This document shows, in pieces, positions 9,871 to 19,326 of a stretch of DNA of 64,000 bases. The DNA is taken from the NCBI GenBank assembly GCA_956465555.1, contig OY101117.1, forward strand, positions 2,666,001 through 2,730,000, read 5' to 3'. The position numbers and the translations under genes were made by a program. Every line of letters begins with the position of its first letter. Within the stretch, counting starts at the first letter, position 1. The notes beneath the pieces are model-generated. The model did not search any database. It saw nothing but the letters and a program-made list of their open reading frames with translations, and was not told the DNA's origin. This DNA is from Nitzschia sp. pyKryTriq1. Lineage: Eukaryota; Bacillariophyta; Bacillariophyceae; Bacillariales; Bacillariaceae.

Positions 9871-11136
9871 CAGTACGGACCCTCCACCCTCCATGAGGAC
9901 GTCCTCCTGTACCTGCCATTGCAGAGAGTATGATAATATGGTACTGTAGAGAGCAAGTACTGGAAATAGTTGATGATACTGAATTGTGATTTGGAATAAC
10001 AATGCGTTGGAATAGCACAGCGATAAAAGAATAAGAGCGTCGGAATTCGACACATAAGGGTCCGGGTTGTATATCAAAAGGACCCGGATGTACAGCGCGT
10101 TCCTCCTCGCTTCGCTCGTCGAGTTATTTTTGGCCAAAAGGTCAACCAGCATGGCATAGGTGCCCATAATTATTGGCTACTAGCACTACCTGCATTTTAG
10201 GCCCAAACACTGCTTGTTCTTCGAGAGCCAAAAATGTGGCTACTAGTAGTTAACTAGTAGTGTATTATAAAATACGTACAGTATTATTTCGGAACAGACC
10301 TTCTACAACAAGCAAGCCCACAAAGGCATGCAGGACTTACTGGTGGTGTAGTAAATGCGAAGCCGACCTTCTTTAGTCTTTGGGCCGATGATTGCAAATA
10401 TGCCCACCACTGGCGGGGTCTTGGATAAAGAACAAGACTACCGACGATGCGAGATCCTCAGTCATCATCATCTACAGTATCGAGCCATAAATAATGCGTG
10501 GCCACACTATAATTTCGGAAATGGCCTTAATTAAAATGAACTACAAGCCTAATTAAAATGAACTACAAGCCCTCTAATAGTAATAATACTAACAAAAGGC
10601 AAGACTGCTTCGTTCTTTTTCCCGTCGCTACCAGCAGCAGTAGAGAGATGAGTAGAGATATGAGTAGAGAGAGAGGAGAGAGAGAGATTCTTTGGGCCGA
10701 CGATTAGGGTCGCCTCTCTCTCCCGGTCCAAACAAAAATAATAAAAACGCGAACGCAACCCGACCTTCTCAAATCTGTGTTGGGCCGACGACGATAATTG
10801 CAAAGAAACAAGATCCATAATGACCGATCATGATGATGACTGCAAATAAAGTTGTGATAACAAGATCTTCTAAGAACAACATCACCGTAGGTCTTCGTGG
10901 TGTGGCTCGCCAAATGTCCAACTAAGAGAGAATGACCGATGGTGCTAGTACCTGAAAAGAACGTCCTCCCATTTCCGAATAGTATTTCTTCTTCCCCGGG
11001 CGATTTGCTGCTCTCATAATACCTTGCAATCGCTTTTCTGCACCGCACACCAAAAGGCAACACAACAGCACCAACAAGAAGGAAGAACAAGGAATCCTTA
11101 TCACGGGTCATCACCACGACCATCATCCCCATCATC
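9871..11136. other. Intergenic, no gene recognised
   Basis: No coding region is convincing here. A perfect 22-23 bp tandem duplication (units starting TAATTAAAATGAACTACAAG) lies at about 10531-10573, and a GAGA-rich tract at 10645-10690. The last few hundred bases are presumably the promoter of the silaffin-like gene. Confidence 0.5.
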
Positions 11137-11526
11137 ATGAAACTTTTCTCTCTTACTCTTGCCGCAGCGTTGGTTTTTATGGTTTCATCTTCGTCTGTTG
11201 ACCACCACGACGACGAGCAAGTCCAAGCAACCATCAGGAACTCTCGCATGTTCCGTGCTCGTGGTCAAAGTCCAGCAACCGAGGGGCGTGCGCTGAAGGC
11301 CAAGGACAAGCCCAAGAGCATCAAGCCAGCTAGCATCAAGACCACCAAGGCTCCGTCGCCTGCTAGCATCAAGACCACCAAGGCTCCGTCGCCAGCTAGC
11401 GTTAAGAGCACCAAGGCCCCGTCGCCAGCTAGCGTTAAGAGCACCAAGGCTCCGTCGCCAGCTAGCGTTAAGAGCACCAAGGCCCCGTCGCCAGCTAGCG
11501 TTAAGAGCACCAAGGTGCCCGTCTAA
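11137..11526 (+). CDS. Small secreted Lys/Ser/Pro repeat protein, silaffin-like
   Basis: The 129-residue product starts with a clean signal peptide (MKLFSLTLAAALVFMVSSSS). A short spacer holds RNSRMFRARG and EGRALKAKD; RAL fits the R-x-L processing motif known from diatom silica proteins. The rest is a repeat: two units SIKTTKAPSPA, three units SVKSTKAPSPA and a truncated last unit, preceded by a degenerate SIKPA. Each unit carries a K-x-x-K pair flanked by Ser/Thr, the lysine spacing of silaffins, where lysines are modified with polyamines and serines are phosphorylated. Composition, signal peptide, KxxK spacing and a possible RXL site suggest a silica-associated or extracellular matrix protein. 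There is no sequence homology to a named silaffin that I can assert; a cell-wall structural protein is the alternative. Confidence 0.75.
   Translation: MKLFSLTLAAALVFMVSSSSVDHHDDEQVQATIRNSRMFRARGQSPATEGRALKAKDKPKSIKPASIKTTKAPSPASIKTTKAPSPASVKSTKAPSPASVKSTKAPSPASVKSTKAPSPASVKSTKVPV
11335..11526 (+). repeat. 33-bp coding tandem repeats of the silaffin-like gene
   Basis: Five full 33-bp units and one partial unit code the 11-residue Ala/Ser/Lys/Pro repeats. The last three units differ from each other by only one or two bases, mainly GGCTCC versus GGCCCC, which indicates recent unit duplication and likely length variation between alleles. Confidence 0.85.
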
Positions 11527-12521
11527 GAAAATCAAAGAAGTTCCTCCCCTGCTCCTGCTGCTGCTGAACGAATTATCCCCCACCGCTGCTTGCTTCACCT
11601 CTACAAAAGTAGTGTTGCTCCTTCTCCTTGTTATGACGATGTACTAACTAGTACTAGTTCTAGTACTACTAGTAGTATATGTAGCAGCAGTAATATTAAG
11701 TAATATGATTGTAGTAACAACACGTTGTACTGATAGTGATAGTGATATCAGGTTGCATCTACAGAAATATATCAGTACCCGCCTTATTGTCGAGGACGAC
11801 GGAAGCATCGCGCCAGTCTCGTTCTTTGCCCCCCCCCCCCCCTCTCATGCAGTACCGTAGTGGTGGTGGAGTGCTACAGTACTACTAGCTAGAGTAGCTA
11901 GAGTAGGCTTTTGCCAGACGAAGATTCTTGCATCAACTACTCTAGTAGTAGTACTACGCCGCGGCCTTGGATGCAGCATGCTGGGCTAGTTTAGATCTTT
12001 ATCGTACGTCTGCGAACAACTCAAGAAAGGCTATCGAAAGCCTACAAAAGACGAGTTACGAAGTGACCAGCTCTAGTACTAGTACGACTTTTACTATGTC
12101 AAACTTCGAACGCCGNNNNNNNNNNNNNNNNNNNNNNNNNNNNNNNNNNNNNNNNNNNNNNNNNNNNNNNNNNNNNNNNNNNNNNNNNNNNNNNNNNNNN
12201 NNNNNNNNNNNNNNNNNNNNNNNNNNNNNNNNNNNNNNNNNNNNNNNNNNNNNNNNNNNNNNNNNNNNNNNNNNNNNNNNNNNNNNNNNNNNNNNNNNNN
12301 NNNNNNNNNNNNNNNCAGTAGTTTAGACTAGTACTACCAGATGAATACGAGAGTACATGTGCGATAATTTTAGCTGTTTTTAACCTAGTAGGAGAATTGG
12401 ATCGCTGATATTGTGTTGTTGGAGTTTGCTGCAATTTGCGATGTACAAGTACGCATTTACTATCAACATTATTCCTCTACTACTAGTAGTCGAAGAAAGA
12501 TCAATCAAAGAGAAGAAGAAG
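11527..12521. other. Intergenic region containing the assembly gap
   Basis: No gene is seen. It contains CTAGTACTAG-type palindromes (about 11650-11690, 11880-11960 and 12070-12090), a 14-C homopolymer near 11830, and the run of Ns at 12116-12315. The palindrome-rich sequence on the gap's left flank may explain why assembly stopped. Confidence 0.5.
12116..12315. other. Assembly gap (200 Ns)
   Basis: The run is exactly 200 undetermined bases, probably a placeholder for a gap of unknown length. Distances across it should not be trusted. Confidence 0.97.
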
Positions 12522-13406
12522 ATGATGACAGCAGCAGTAAAACCATTGAGCAATTCCTACGAAACACTGGGAAATACTCTTCATTCGGTCATTCTTTGCG
12601 CCGGGCTTTTGTATGCAGCATGCGTGGTGTTTTACACGCAACCGGGTCAACACGGCGTGGTCGACGACGGGTGGAAGGAAGATGGTTTTTGCATTCACAA
12701 AAAGGATGTCCCGTACTGGTCCTCCTTTGATACTTGTCTCTATGTAGATGTCTTCTTTTCGGCAATCTTGGGCCTTTTGTACATGTGTTGGCGAAAGAAC
12801 ATTCGTCTTCCCGAGCATTGCAGCGAAATCGTCCCCATGGTGATTGCCAGTACGTTGGGTCATGGGCTCGCCCATGGTGCCATGGCGCAACACCTTCGCG
12901 ATGCTGCGGATGGTGGTACGAATAATAGCAGCAGCCCACAAGGTTTGGAAGATGTCCCATTGTGGCAATCCTTGGCCTTCTGTTTCTTTTTCTGGTTCCC
13001 ACTCCTCAAAGCCTCCTTGGCCAAAGTCTCGTACTCCAAGGTGGCAGTTTTGGCGGTGGTGGTTACTTATGGCCCGATGCTTATGGGTGGATTGCCCAAG
13101 GAGCATGCATTTGCGTATGTTCAGACAGTCGTGACAATATCCTTTCATACGAGTCAACTGATGTTGGATTCCAAAGAAAAGGAACGACGGGAATATTGGA
13201 CGCTTCCCTTGATTGCAGCCTTGCCACCGATTATCACTTCCTGGAATGAAGCCCTGGGATGCAACGCGTACTTTCGAAATCTGGGGGGTCATGTATTGTA
13301 CGATGCCAGTATCATCATTGGATTTTTGGTTTACTATATGGATTGCTATCGCTATCATGTCTTACAGGACGGGGCGGCGCCGACGAAGAAAGAAAAGGCT
13401 CAGTAG
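12522..13406 (+). CDS. Polytopic membrane protein of unknown function
   Basis: The product is about 294 residues if translation begins at the MMTAAVKPL start at 12522; an in-frame ATG at 12441 would add 27 residues. I chose 12522 because the upstream extension is of low complexity. Seven or so hydrophobic segments are visible, including HSVILCAGLLYAACVVFY near the N-terminus, VDVFFSAILGLLYMCW, SLAFCFFFWFPLLK and ASIIIGFLVYYMDCY near the C-terminus. Conserved-looking charged or polar motifs in the membrane part are STLGHGLAHGAMAQH and TSWNEALGC. I do not recognise the family. The steady hydrophobic pattern over one long frame supports a real gene. It starts 206 bases after the assembly gap. 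Confidence 0.65.
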   Translation: MMTAAVKPLSNSYETLGNTLHSVILCAGLLYAACVVFYTQPGQHGVVDDGWKEDGFCIHKKDVPYWSSFDTCLYVDVFFSAILGLLYMCWRKNIRLPEHCSEIVPMVIASTLGHGLAHGAMAQHLRDAADGGTNNSSSPQGLEDVPLWQSLAFCFFFWFPLLKASLAKVSYSKVAVLAVVVTYGPMLMGGLPKEHAFAYVQTVVTISFHTSQLMLDSKEKERREYWTLPLIAALPPIITSWNEALGCNAYFRNLGGHVLYDASIIIGFLVYYMDCYRYHVLQDGAAPTKKEKAQ

Positions 13407-13692
13407 AGAAATAGAGAAAAAGACAAGCGTCCAGAGCGAGCAAAGGTAGTAAGAGTCGAATATAGATAGAATGAGAGCAGCATAGATCTCTTTTTAATCA
13501 AACATATGAGCGGAGTGCGAGTAAAGAGTTTCAAAGAGAAGTACTGGGAGTAGTTGCGCATGATGGTCTAGAGTACGGGAGACAAGTCTGCTTTCCGTAC
13601 TTCTTGTATCATACCGTTGTACAAAGATGTTCGACGAACCCGAACATTGGTCCGCCTCTCCAACGAGGCAGATGCTCGCTTTTGTAAGAATC
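13407..13692. other. Short intergenic region
   Basis: This lies between the convergent membrane protein gene and the pseudogene. No separate feature is seen. Confidence 0.4.
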
Positions 13693-14949
13693 TCAGATCC
13701 GTGGTCTTTTTGTAAGCGGTTGCCGGGGTGCGGGGTCCTCATTATTTGAATCGTCATCGTTCCCAGCATTGGAATTTGGGCCTTCGGTAGAATGATGTTC
13801 GTTCCGACCTATGGTTCCACTTAAAAACAGCCCTTGAACCATATAATAAATACCGTCAATGGGCTTGTGCTCATCCTCATACAGCCTCGAGTTAATTTCA
13901 CCTGCTTCTGCCAGAACGTTGGCCCACAAGCCCAAAGGCACTTTCTTTATTTGCGAAGGAGGCAGAAGTGACCGCCCTACCATGTTACGTTCCGCCCAAA
14001 GTCTCATCTCAACGTATGGCCATAAATTCTCACTTTTCTCTTTTGCGTGGATGTACTCTTGAAATTTGGAACGAAGGAACGCATTTGCGAAATCGCCAAA
14101 GCCTGGGAAGTCGATGTTGAAGAAGATATAGCAAAGCACTAGTGTTGCTCGCCCCATTCCCCCCACCAAAGAATCCGTCATCGATTTTCATGTGGAATTC
14201 CTGCACTTTGAATCCGAGACAAAACTCAGAAAATGCCTCTCTATCGAACTCGAAATCCTGGATACCATTTTCTTTATCGATGTCTTCGATAAGTTTGGAC
14301 AAGTCTTCCACTTTTAATCCCAAATGGACTCCATTTGAACGAAACTCAAACGTGTGGATTTTGTTTCGTGGAGACAGCGCCAAAGAAAAGGCTTGCCTCA
14401 CATCGTCGATATCATAACATCCATCCATGGTTGATATCTCCAGATATTCAACTCGCGAGGCTTCAGTGCTTACAGCCTCCATTATGGAATCAAATTTCGG
14501 GCTGGCCGTTGTCGAGTTGCCTCTAAAACCGGCGTAGATGGCGAGCATGTCCCAGTGGTCGTGGGAGGTTGTCTTATTCAGGCGCAAGTCATTGTAATGA
14601 CTGATTGTCTCGAGTATATCTTGGGTTAATTCCTTCGACACGGGAGCGTTCCAGGTGACTTCGGCTGGGCTACCCAACAAATTCGCCTCGCGCAGCGTCT
14701 TCAGATCCTGCCTGATTGATGAGTACCTCTACTAGATACTCAGGATCAGGATCCATTGCATTGATGATAATTTTGTGATCTATGGGAAAGCTACCGCCCG
14801 CTGTCATCATGTCATTCGGTGGTAGGATTACCACCCCCGAATCGATCACGTTGTGTGTCGCATTGACCGGCAAATCGGCAGGCCTCGTCCCCATACTCCT
14901 TCACAAAGGGCAGCAGTTTCCGTACCAGCTCTGGATCAACATCAAACAT
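13693..14949 (-). pseudogene. Frameshifted gene of an unrecognised diatom family
   Basis: Protein-like sequence runs through four successive frames on the minus strand. It begins MFDVDPELVRKLLPFVKEYG at 14949 and is stopped near 14840. It continues as GGSFPIDHKIIINAMDPDPEYLVEVLI (ending ~14670), then as DLKTLREANLLGSPAEVTWN through a conserved-looking middle (14710-14150), and ends in a fourth frame with KSENLWPYVEMRLWAERNMVG and DGIYYMVQGL (to 13693). No GT-AG introns separate the pieces, so at least three indels have broken the frame. The C-terminal YYMV block weakly recalls DAIYYLVRNKPE in the LRR genes at 20-22.5 kb. Either this is a decayed gene or the assembly holds several indel errors. 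The copia element inserted about 100 bases upstream of its start. Confidence 0.6.
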
Positions 14950-15042
14950 GTTCTTCTGATAATAATGCAGGGATTATTGTATGCTGGCAAGAAGCTTCGA
15001 AGTAGAAGATATGTATGATGTATGATGACGGCATATTCTCTT

Positions 15043-15047
15043 CTCAC
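15043..15047 (+). repeat. Left copy of 5-bp target-site duplication (CTCAC)
   Basis: CTCAC directly precedes the TG of the 5' LTR and recurs at 19657-19661 right after the CA end of the 3' LTR. A 5-bp duplication is the standard Ty1/copia integration product, and it fixes the element ends. Confidence 0.9.
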
Positions 15048-15377
15048 TGTTGGAGAACATTATTTTATGGTGAGATTCCATTGAAATACCATTGAGAACA
15101 TTATTTTACACATTCAGATCCGATGAATCGAATATACAAACTACATGTGAAATTATACGCGGTATACTTACCTGAATATGAATATGAAATGAACGTTGTG
15201 AACAACGAGAGAAGACTACGTGAAAGAGAAATATTGTGTACGAAGAGATAAGTCTTATTATTTTTAATAAAGTTTTAGGAACAGTTACATTGGTATTGTT
15301 AGCCTATACGCACTCTTGACGTATCCCTAGAGGAATACAGAGGGTAAAGTAAGAACCCCGAGTGAGGTAAATCAACA
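15048..15377 (+). repeat. 5' LTR of copia element
   Basis: The 330-bp long terminal repeat starts TG and ends CA. It contains an AATATT box at about 15229-15234, some 25 bases before the segment 15257-15272 that pairs with the primer-binding site. By analogy with self-priming elements, transcription would begin near 15257, giving an R-U5 part of about 120 bases. The start site is inferred. Confidence 0.92.
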
Positions 15378-15393
15378 CTTTATTAAAAATAAT
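15378..15393 (+). promoter_or_regulatory. Putative self-complementary primer-binding site
   Basis: The 16 bases CTTTATTAAAAATAAT begin at the first position after the 5' LTR and are the exact reverse complement of 15257-15272 inside that LTR. A tRNA-primed site would normally start TGG and match a tRNA 3' end or an internal half-molecule; this one does not look like either. The arrangement resembles that of fission-yeast Tf1, where the mRNA 5' end folds back as primer. The complementarity is seen; self-priming is inferred. Confidence 0.7.
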
Positions 15394-15442
15394 CACAAGA
15401 GTATCCAAACTAATCGTTTGAAGAAGTCGCTAGAAGAGCGCA

Positions 15443-18400
15443 ATGTCAGGCAGAGGTAGAGGAGGTCGTGGTGCCGGAAGAGGAAGATTCTTCCGGGGAG
15501 CAGGTAAGCCTTCAGGCAGCTCCAACAATAAAAATAACAATAACACGACAAAGTCAGAAGGGAAGAAGACCCTGACTGACTACAACTACTACGTCGGATC
15601 GGCCAAGCAGGCGTCCGACTATGAAACCGCCACCGAATTTATCATCAATCATATCAAGAAGACATACGAATATGGCAACGATATCGGTACAGCACTAAAG
15701 AATCTAGAGGAATTCGATGCCTCGACTCAGAAGCCATCAATGCAAGTGTCAATTGCAATCGACACAGACATACGAGAAGCCGAATCCCGACAGTACGAAA
15801 TCGAATTCAAGGCAGAATACGACATCTTCCGAAAGCGCCAACTTGCCTACCAAAACAATCGCACAAAGGCCTACGCCTTACTGTGGGAGCGCTGTACACG
15901 CGGAATGAAGAATAAGATCGAAGCGAGAACGGACTTCGAGTCCGATATAGAAGATAATCCTATCGCTCTCCTACAGGCGATAAAAGAGCATGCGCTCAAT
16001 TATCAAGAACATCGATTCAAACGATACAATGGACTATATGTCCATAAACCATTGGAAAACAAAATGGAGATCAAGGCACAATTCGTGAGCACGGTAGAAG
16101 AAAACAAAACGTTCTACACAGAAGCACAGATTCGGAGTGCCAGGCGTGCGCGAGATTTATATCATGCGATCGGTACTCCATCCATCGGAGATTTCAAAGC
16201 AATTGTAAAGATGAACATGATCCGAGATTGTCCCATAACTACGAAAGACATTAATATGGCGGAAAAGATATTCGGCCAGGACATCGGAGCGATCAAGGGA
16301 AAGACTACTCGTCGCAGACCGACTCCGGTAGTCGAGGATTATATTGAAATCCCGCAGGAACTGATTGCGGCGCAACACGACGTGACACTATGCTTCGACG
16401 TAATGTATGTCAACGGACTGGCGTTCTTGACTACGATCTCAAAGAATTTGTATTACAGGACCGCTGCTCATGTACGCAACAAGAATCAAGATGACTACCT
16501 TGAAAATCTAACAACAGTTCTTCGAGTCTACGAACGAGCGAGCATGAAAGTAACTGAAGCAAGATGCGACAATGAATTCCGACCCTTGGTACAGACATTA
16601 CAAGACTCGCATCAAATCAACATGAACTTCGCCAACGCAGGCGAGCACGTTCCAGAAGCGGAGCGGAACAACCGCGTTATCAAAGAACGGACTCGGGCAA
16701 CCTACCATCGATTGCCATACAAACAATTACCGCGCCTGATGCTCAAAGTACTGGTTATGGATGCAGCCAAGAAATTGAATTTCTTCCCAGCAAAGAACGG
16801 CGTGTCCAAGTATTACAGCCCACGAGCGATCCTCCATCAAAAACAATTGGATTACAACAAGCATTGTAAATACGCATTGGGAACCTACGTTCAAGGACAC
16901 GACGATCCGAACCCAACAAATACGAACGCGCCTCGCACCCTCGACTGCATTTATTTGCGTTACAACGACAGTCATCAAGGCGGACACGAATTATTGCATC
17001 TCCCAACGAACGCGAAGATCACCAGACGATACGTCACTCCAATTCCAATTACCCCAGCCGTGATTCGCGAAGTGGAAGCCCTCGCCGAGCGCGAAGGGAT
17101 GCCGCGTGGTCTCAAGATCGCAAACCGCACCGGAAATATACTATACGATTCCACTTGGATCGCCGGAGTGGACTATGATCAAGAAATGTTCGACGATGAT
17201 GATTATGAAGAAGAAAATGAGGATGAGGACGAACGCGAAGAAGAAGAAGACGTAGACGACGAAGATCATTACGATCAAATGGATCCAGACGAGATAGTTG
17301 GATTAGCAGACGTGGACGAGCTGGAAGATGAAAATGAAGATGATGATCAACAAAACAACGAACAAGATGACAATGGTAATGATGAGCAACCAGAGGACGA
17401 CGAACATCAACAAGAAGAAGACGATCAACAAGATGGAATCGATCCAGAACAGCCCGAAGAAGAAGAAGAACATGACAATGATGATGAGTACGTAACTACA
17501 AGATCTGGCAGAACAGTAAGACCACCTGCAAGGACGAATATGAATCAAGTAAACGTCCCCATGGTAGAGGAAGAGTACACGCCGGAAAACGCGCGTGTTA
17601 TTGCAAAAATCATGCATACGATGAATTTCGGAGTGATATTGGAAGAAGAAAAGAAAGGGAACACGTTCGTGCAGACGTTCAGCCTAGCAAAAGGTCTAAA
17701 GAAGTTCGGTGACAAGGGAAAACAAGCGGCCATGGAGGAAATGAAACAACTCCACGACCGAGTTGTCTTCAAACCCATCAAGGTAGAAGACCTCGAAGCC
17801 CTTGAAAGGAGGCGCGCCATGGAAAGTCTAATATTCCTGACGGAGAAACGAGACGGTCGAGTCAAAGCAAGAAAATGCGCGAACGGGAGTACCCAACGAG
17901 GATACGTGGATCGTGACGAAGCAGCAAGCCCGACCGCTACGACCGAGTCTCATCTTATCACAGCAGCAATCGATGCCAAGGAAGGCCGAGATGTTATGAC
18001 TGCCGACATTCCGAATGCTTTCGTACAAACGGATGTTGAAGAAGCCAAAAGAGGCGAACGGATCATCATGAAGATTCGAGGTGCACTGGTGGACATGCTA
18101 ATTCAGCTGGACCCCGACACCTACCAAGAATATGTGATCTACGAAAGAGGACAAAAAGTATTATATGTTCTCATGCTGAAAGCATTATACGGAATGCTAC
18201 AGTCGTCGCTCTTGTATTATAAAAAGTTTCGAAAGGACATTGAATCCATCGGTTTCAAAGTGAACCCCTACGATCCGTGCGTGGCGAACCGCGTTGTTGC
18301 GGGGAAACAACAAACTATCACTTGGCACGTTGACGACCTGAAGTCAAGCCATGTCGACAAGAAAATCAATGATAAATTCAAAGAATGGCTGACCGATAAA

Positions 18401-19300
18401 TATGCCTCCGATAATATCGGAGAGGTGAAAGCTATCAGAGGCAACAAGCATGACTATCTGGCCATGGTACTAGATTTTTCGGAGCCAGGAGTGCTCCGAC
18501 TCGATATGACAGACTATGTCAAAGCAATGGTGCACGACTTCCCCGAAGAACTCAATGGGAAATCGAAATGCCCTTGGAACGAAAACCTATTTAAAATCGA
18601 CAAATCATCAAAGAAACTCGATCCGGAGAGAGCGAAGATATTGCACACCTTTGCCATGAAGGCTATGTTCCTCTGCAAGAGAGCACGGCAAGACATTCTA
18701 CCAGCAGTGGCATTCCTAGCCACGAGAGTCAAGGAACCGAACGAGTCCGATTGGAACAAGCTAGTGCGAATGATGAACTTCCTCAAGGCAACTCAAGATG
18801 AGGTTGCAAGAATCAGCTGTGACAGTACAGGTACCATCAAATGGCATGTGGACGTTGCATTCGCTGTGCATCATGACATGCGCAGTCACACTGGAGGGAC
18901 AATGACGCTAGGTAAAGGAAGCCTCACGTCCGATTCGCTGAAACAAAAAGTAAATTCACGAAGCTCTACCGAAGCAGAGCTGATCGGAGTGGATGACGAG
19001 CTGTCCAAAATACTATGGACGAAGCGTTTTATGGAAGCACAAGGTTACCACATTGAGTCGAACACGATCTATCGTGACAACACCAGTTCAATGAAGCTGG
19101 AGACGAACGGGAAAGCCAGTTCTGGTAAGAGAACCAGACATTTCGACATCAAGTACTTCTACATTACTGACCTGATCCAGAGAGGTGAAGTATCAATCGA
19201 ATACTGTCCAACCGATAGCATGATCGCGGATTACATGACCAAGCCGTTGACTGGCGCGAAGTTTATCATGTTCCGAAATGAAATTATGGGATACACTTGA
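15443..19300 (+). CDS. Copia Gag-Pol polyprotein lacking zinc knuckle and protease
   Basis: The 1285-residue frame opens with an RG-rich nucleic-acid-binding tail (MSGRGRGGRGAGRGRFF) and a Gag-like helical region to about residue 212. At VSTVEENK the sequence passes straight into the pre-integrase segment. No CCHC knuckle and no D(S/T)G protease motif are seen between them, so the frame looks internally shortened. The integrase core has acidic residues D319 (CFDVMYVNG), D376 (RCDNEF) and E407 (PEAERNNR). A long acidic linker spans about 580-690. Reverse transcriptase contains HVDD at 962-965. RNase H shows VAFAVHHD, SSTEAEL and DNTSSMKL. The frame is otherwise intact. Without a protease it probably depends on proteins supplied by a related element, unless proteolysis is by a host enzyme. 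Confidence 0.92.
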   Translation: MSGRGRGGRGAGRGRFFRGAGKPSGSSNNKNNNNTTKSEGKKTLTDYNYYVGSAKQASDYETATEFIINHIKKTYEYGNDIGTALKNLEEFDASTQKPSMQVSIAIDTDIREAESRQYEIEFKAEYDIFRKRQLAYQNNRTKAYALLWERCTRGMKNKIEARTDFESDIEDNPIALLQAIKEHALNYQEHRFKRYNGLYVHKPLENKMEIKAQFVSTVEENKTFYTEAQIRSARRARDLYHAIGTPSIGDFKAIVKMNMIRDCPITTKDINMAEKIFGQDIGAIKGKTTRRRPTPVVEDYIEIPQELIAAQHDVTLCFDVMYVNGLAFLTTISKNLYYRTAAHVRNKNQDDYLENLTTVLRVYERASMKVTEARCDNEFRPLVQTLQDSHQINMNFANAGEHVPEAERNNRVIKERTRATYHRLPYKQLPRLMLKVLVMDAAKKLNFFPAKNGVSKYYSPRAILHQKQLDYNKHCKYALGTYVQGHDDPNPTNTNAPRTLDCIYLRYNDSHQGGHELLHLPTNAKITRRYVTPIPITPAVIREVEALAEREGMPRGLKIANRTGNILYDSTWIAGVDYDQEMFDDDDYEEENEDEDEREEEEDVDDEDHYDQMDPDEIVGLADVDELEDENEDDDQQNNEQDDNGNDEQPEDDEHQQEEDDQQDGIDPEQPEEEEEHDNDDEYVTTRSGRTVRPPARTNMNQVNVPMVEEEYTPENARVIAKIMHTMNFGVILEEEKKGNTFVQTFSLAKGLKKFGDKGKQAAMEEMKQLHDRVVFKPIKVEDLEALERRRAMESLIFLTEKRDGRVKARKCANGSTQRGYVDRDEAASPTATTESHLITAAIDAKEGRDVMTADIPNAFVQTDVEEAKRGERIIMKIRGALVDMLIQLDPDTYQEYVIYERGQKVLYVLMLKALYGMLQSSLLYYKKFRKDIESIGFKVNPYDPCVANRVVAGKQQTITWHVDDLKSSHVDKKINDKFKEWLTDKYASDNIGEVKAIRGNKHDYLAMVLDFSEPGVLRLDMTDYVKAMVHDFPEELNGKSKCPWNENLFKIDKSSKKLDPERAKILHTFAMKAMFLCKRARQDILPAVAFLATRVKEPNESDWNKLVRMMNFLKATQDEVARISCDSTGTIKWHVDVAFAVHHDMRSHTGGTMTLGKGSLTSDSLKQKVNSRSSTEAELIGVDDELSKILWTKRFMEAQGYHIESNTIYRDNTSSMKLETNGKASSGKRTRHFDIKYFYITDLIQRGEVSIEYCPTDSMIADYMTKPLTGAKFIMFRNEIMGYT

Positions 19301-19326
19301 GAGCTATCGGTGGGCCAGTAGGAGTG

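Noticed and set aside
11185-11598. 137-codon minus-strand frame with LGALNASWRR repeats
   Set aside because: It is the complement of the 33-bp repeats of the silaffin-like gene; the plus strand has a signal peptide and coherent composition, the minus strand does not.
12501-13358. 285-codon open frame on the minus strand
   Set aside because: It lies wholly antisense to the polytopic membrane protein, whose hydrophobic periodicity is far more protein-like.
15378-15395. tRNA-type primer-binding site for the copia element
   Set aside because: The sequence does not begin TGG and is AT-rich; it instead matches the element's own LTR perfectly.
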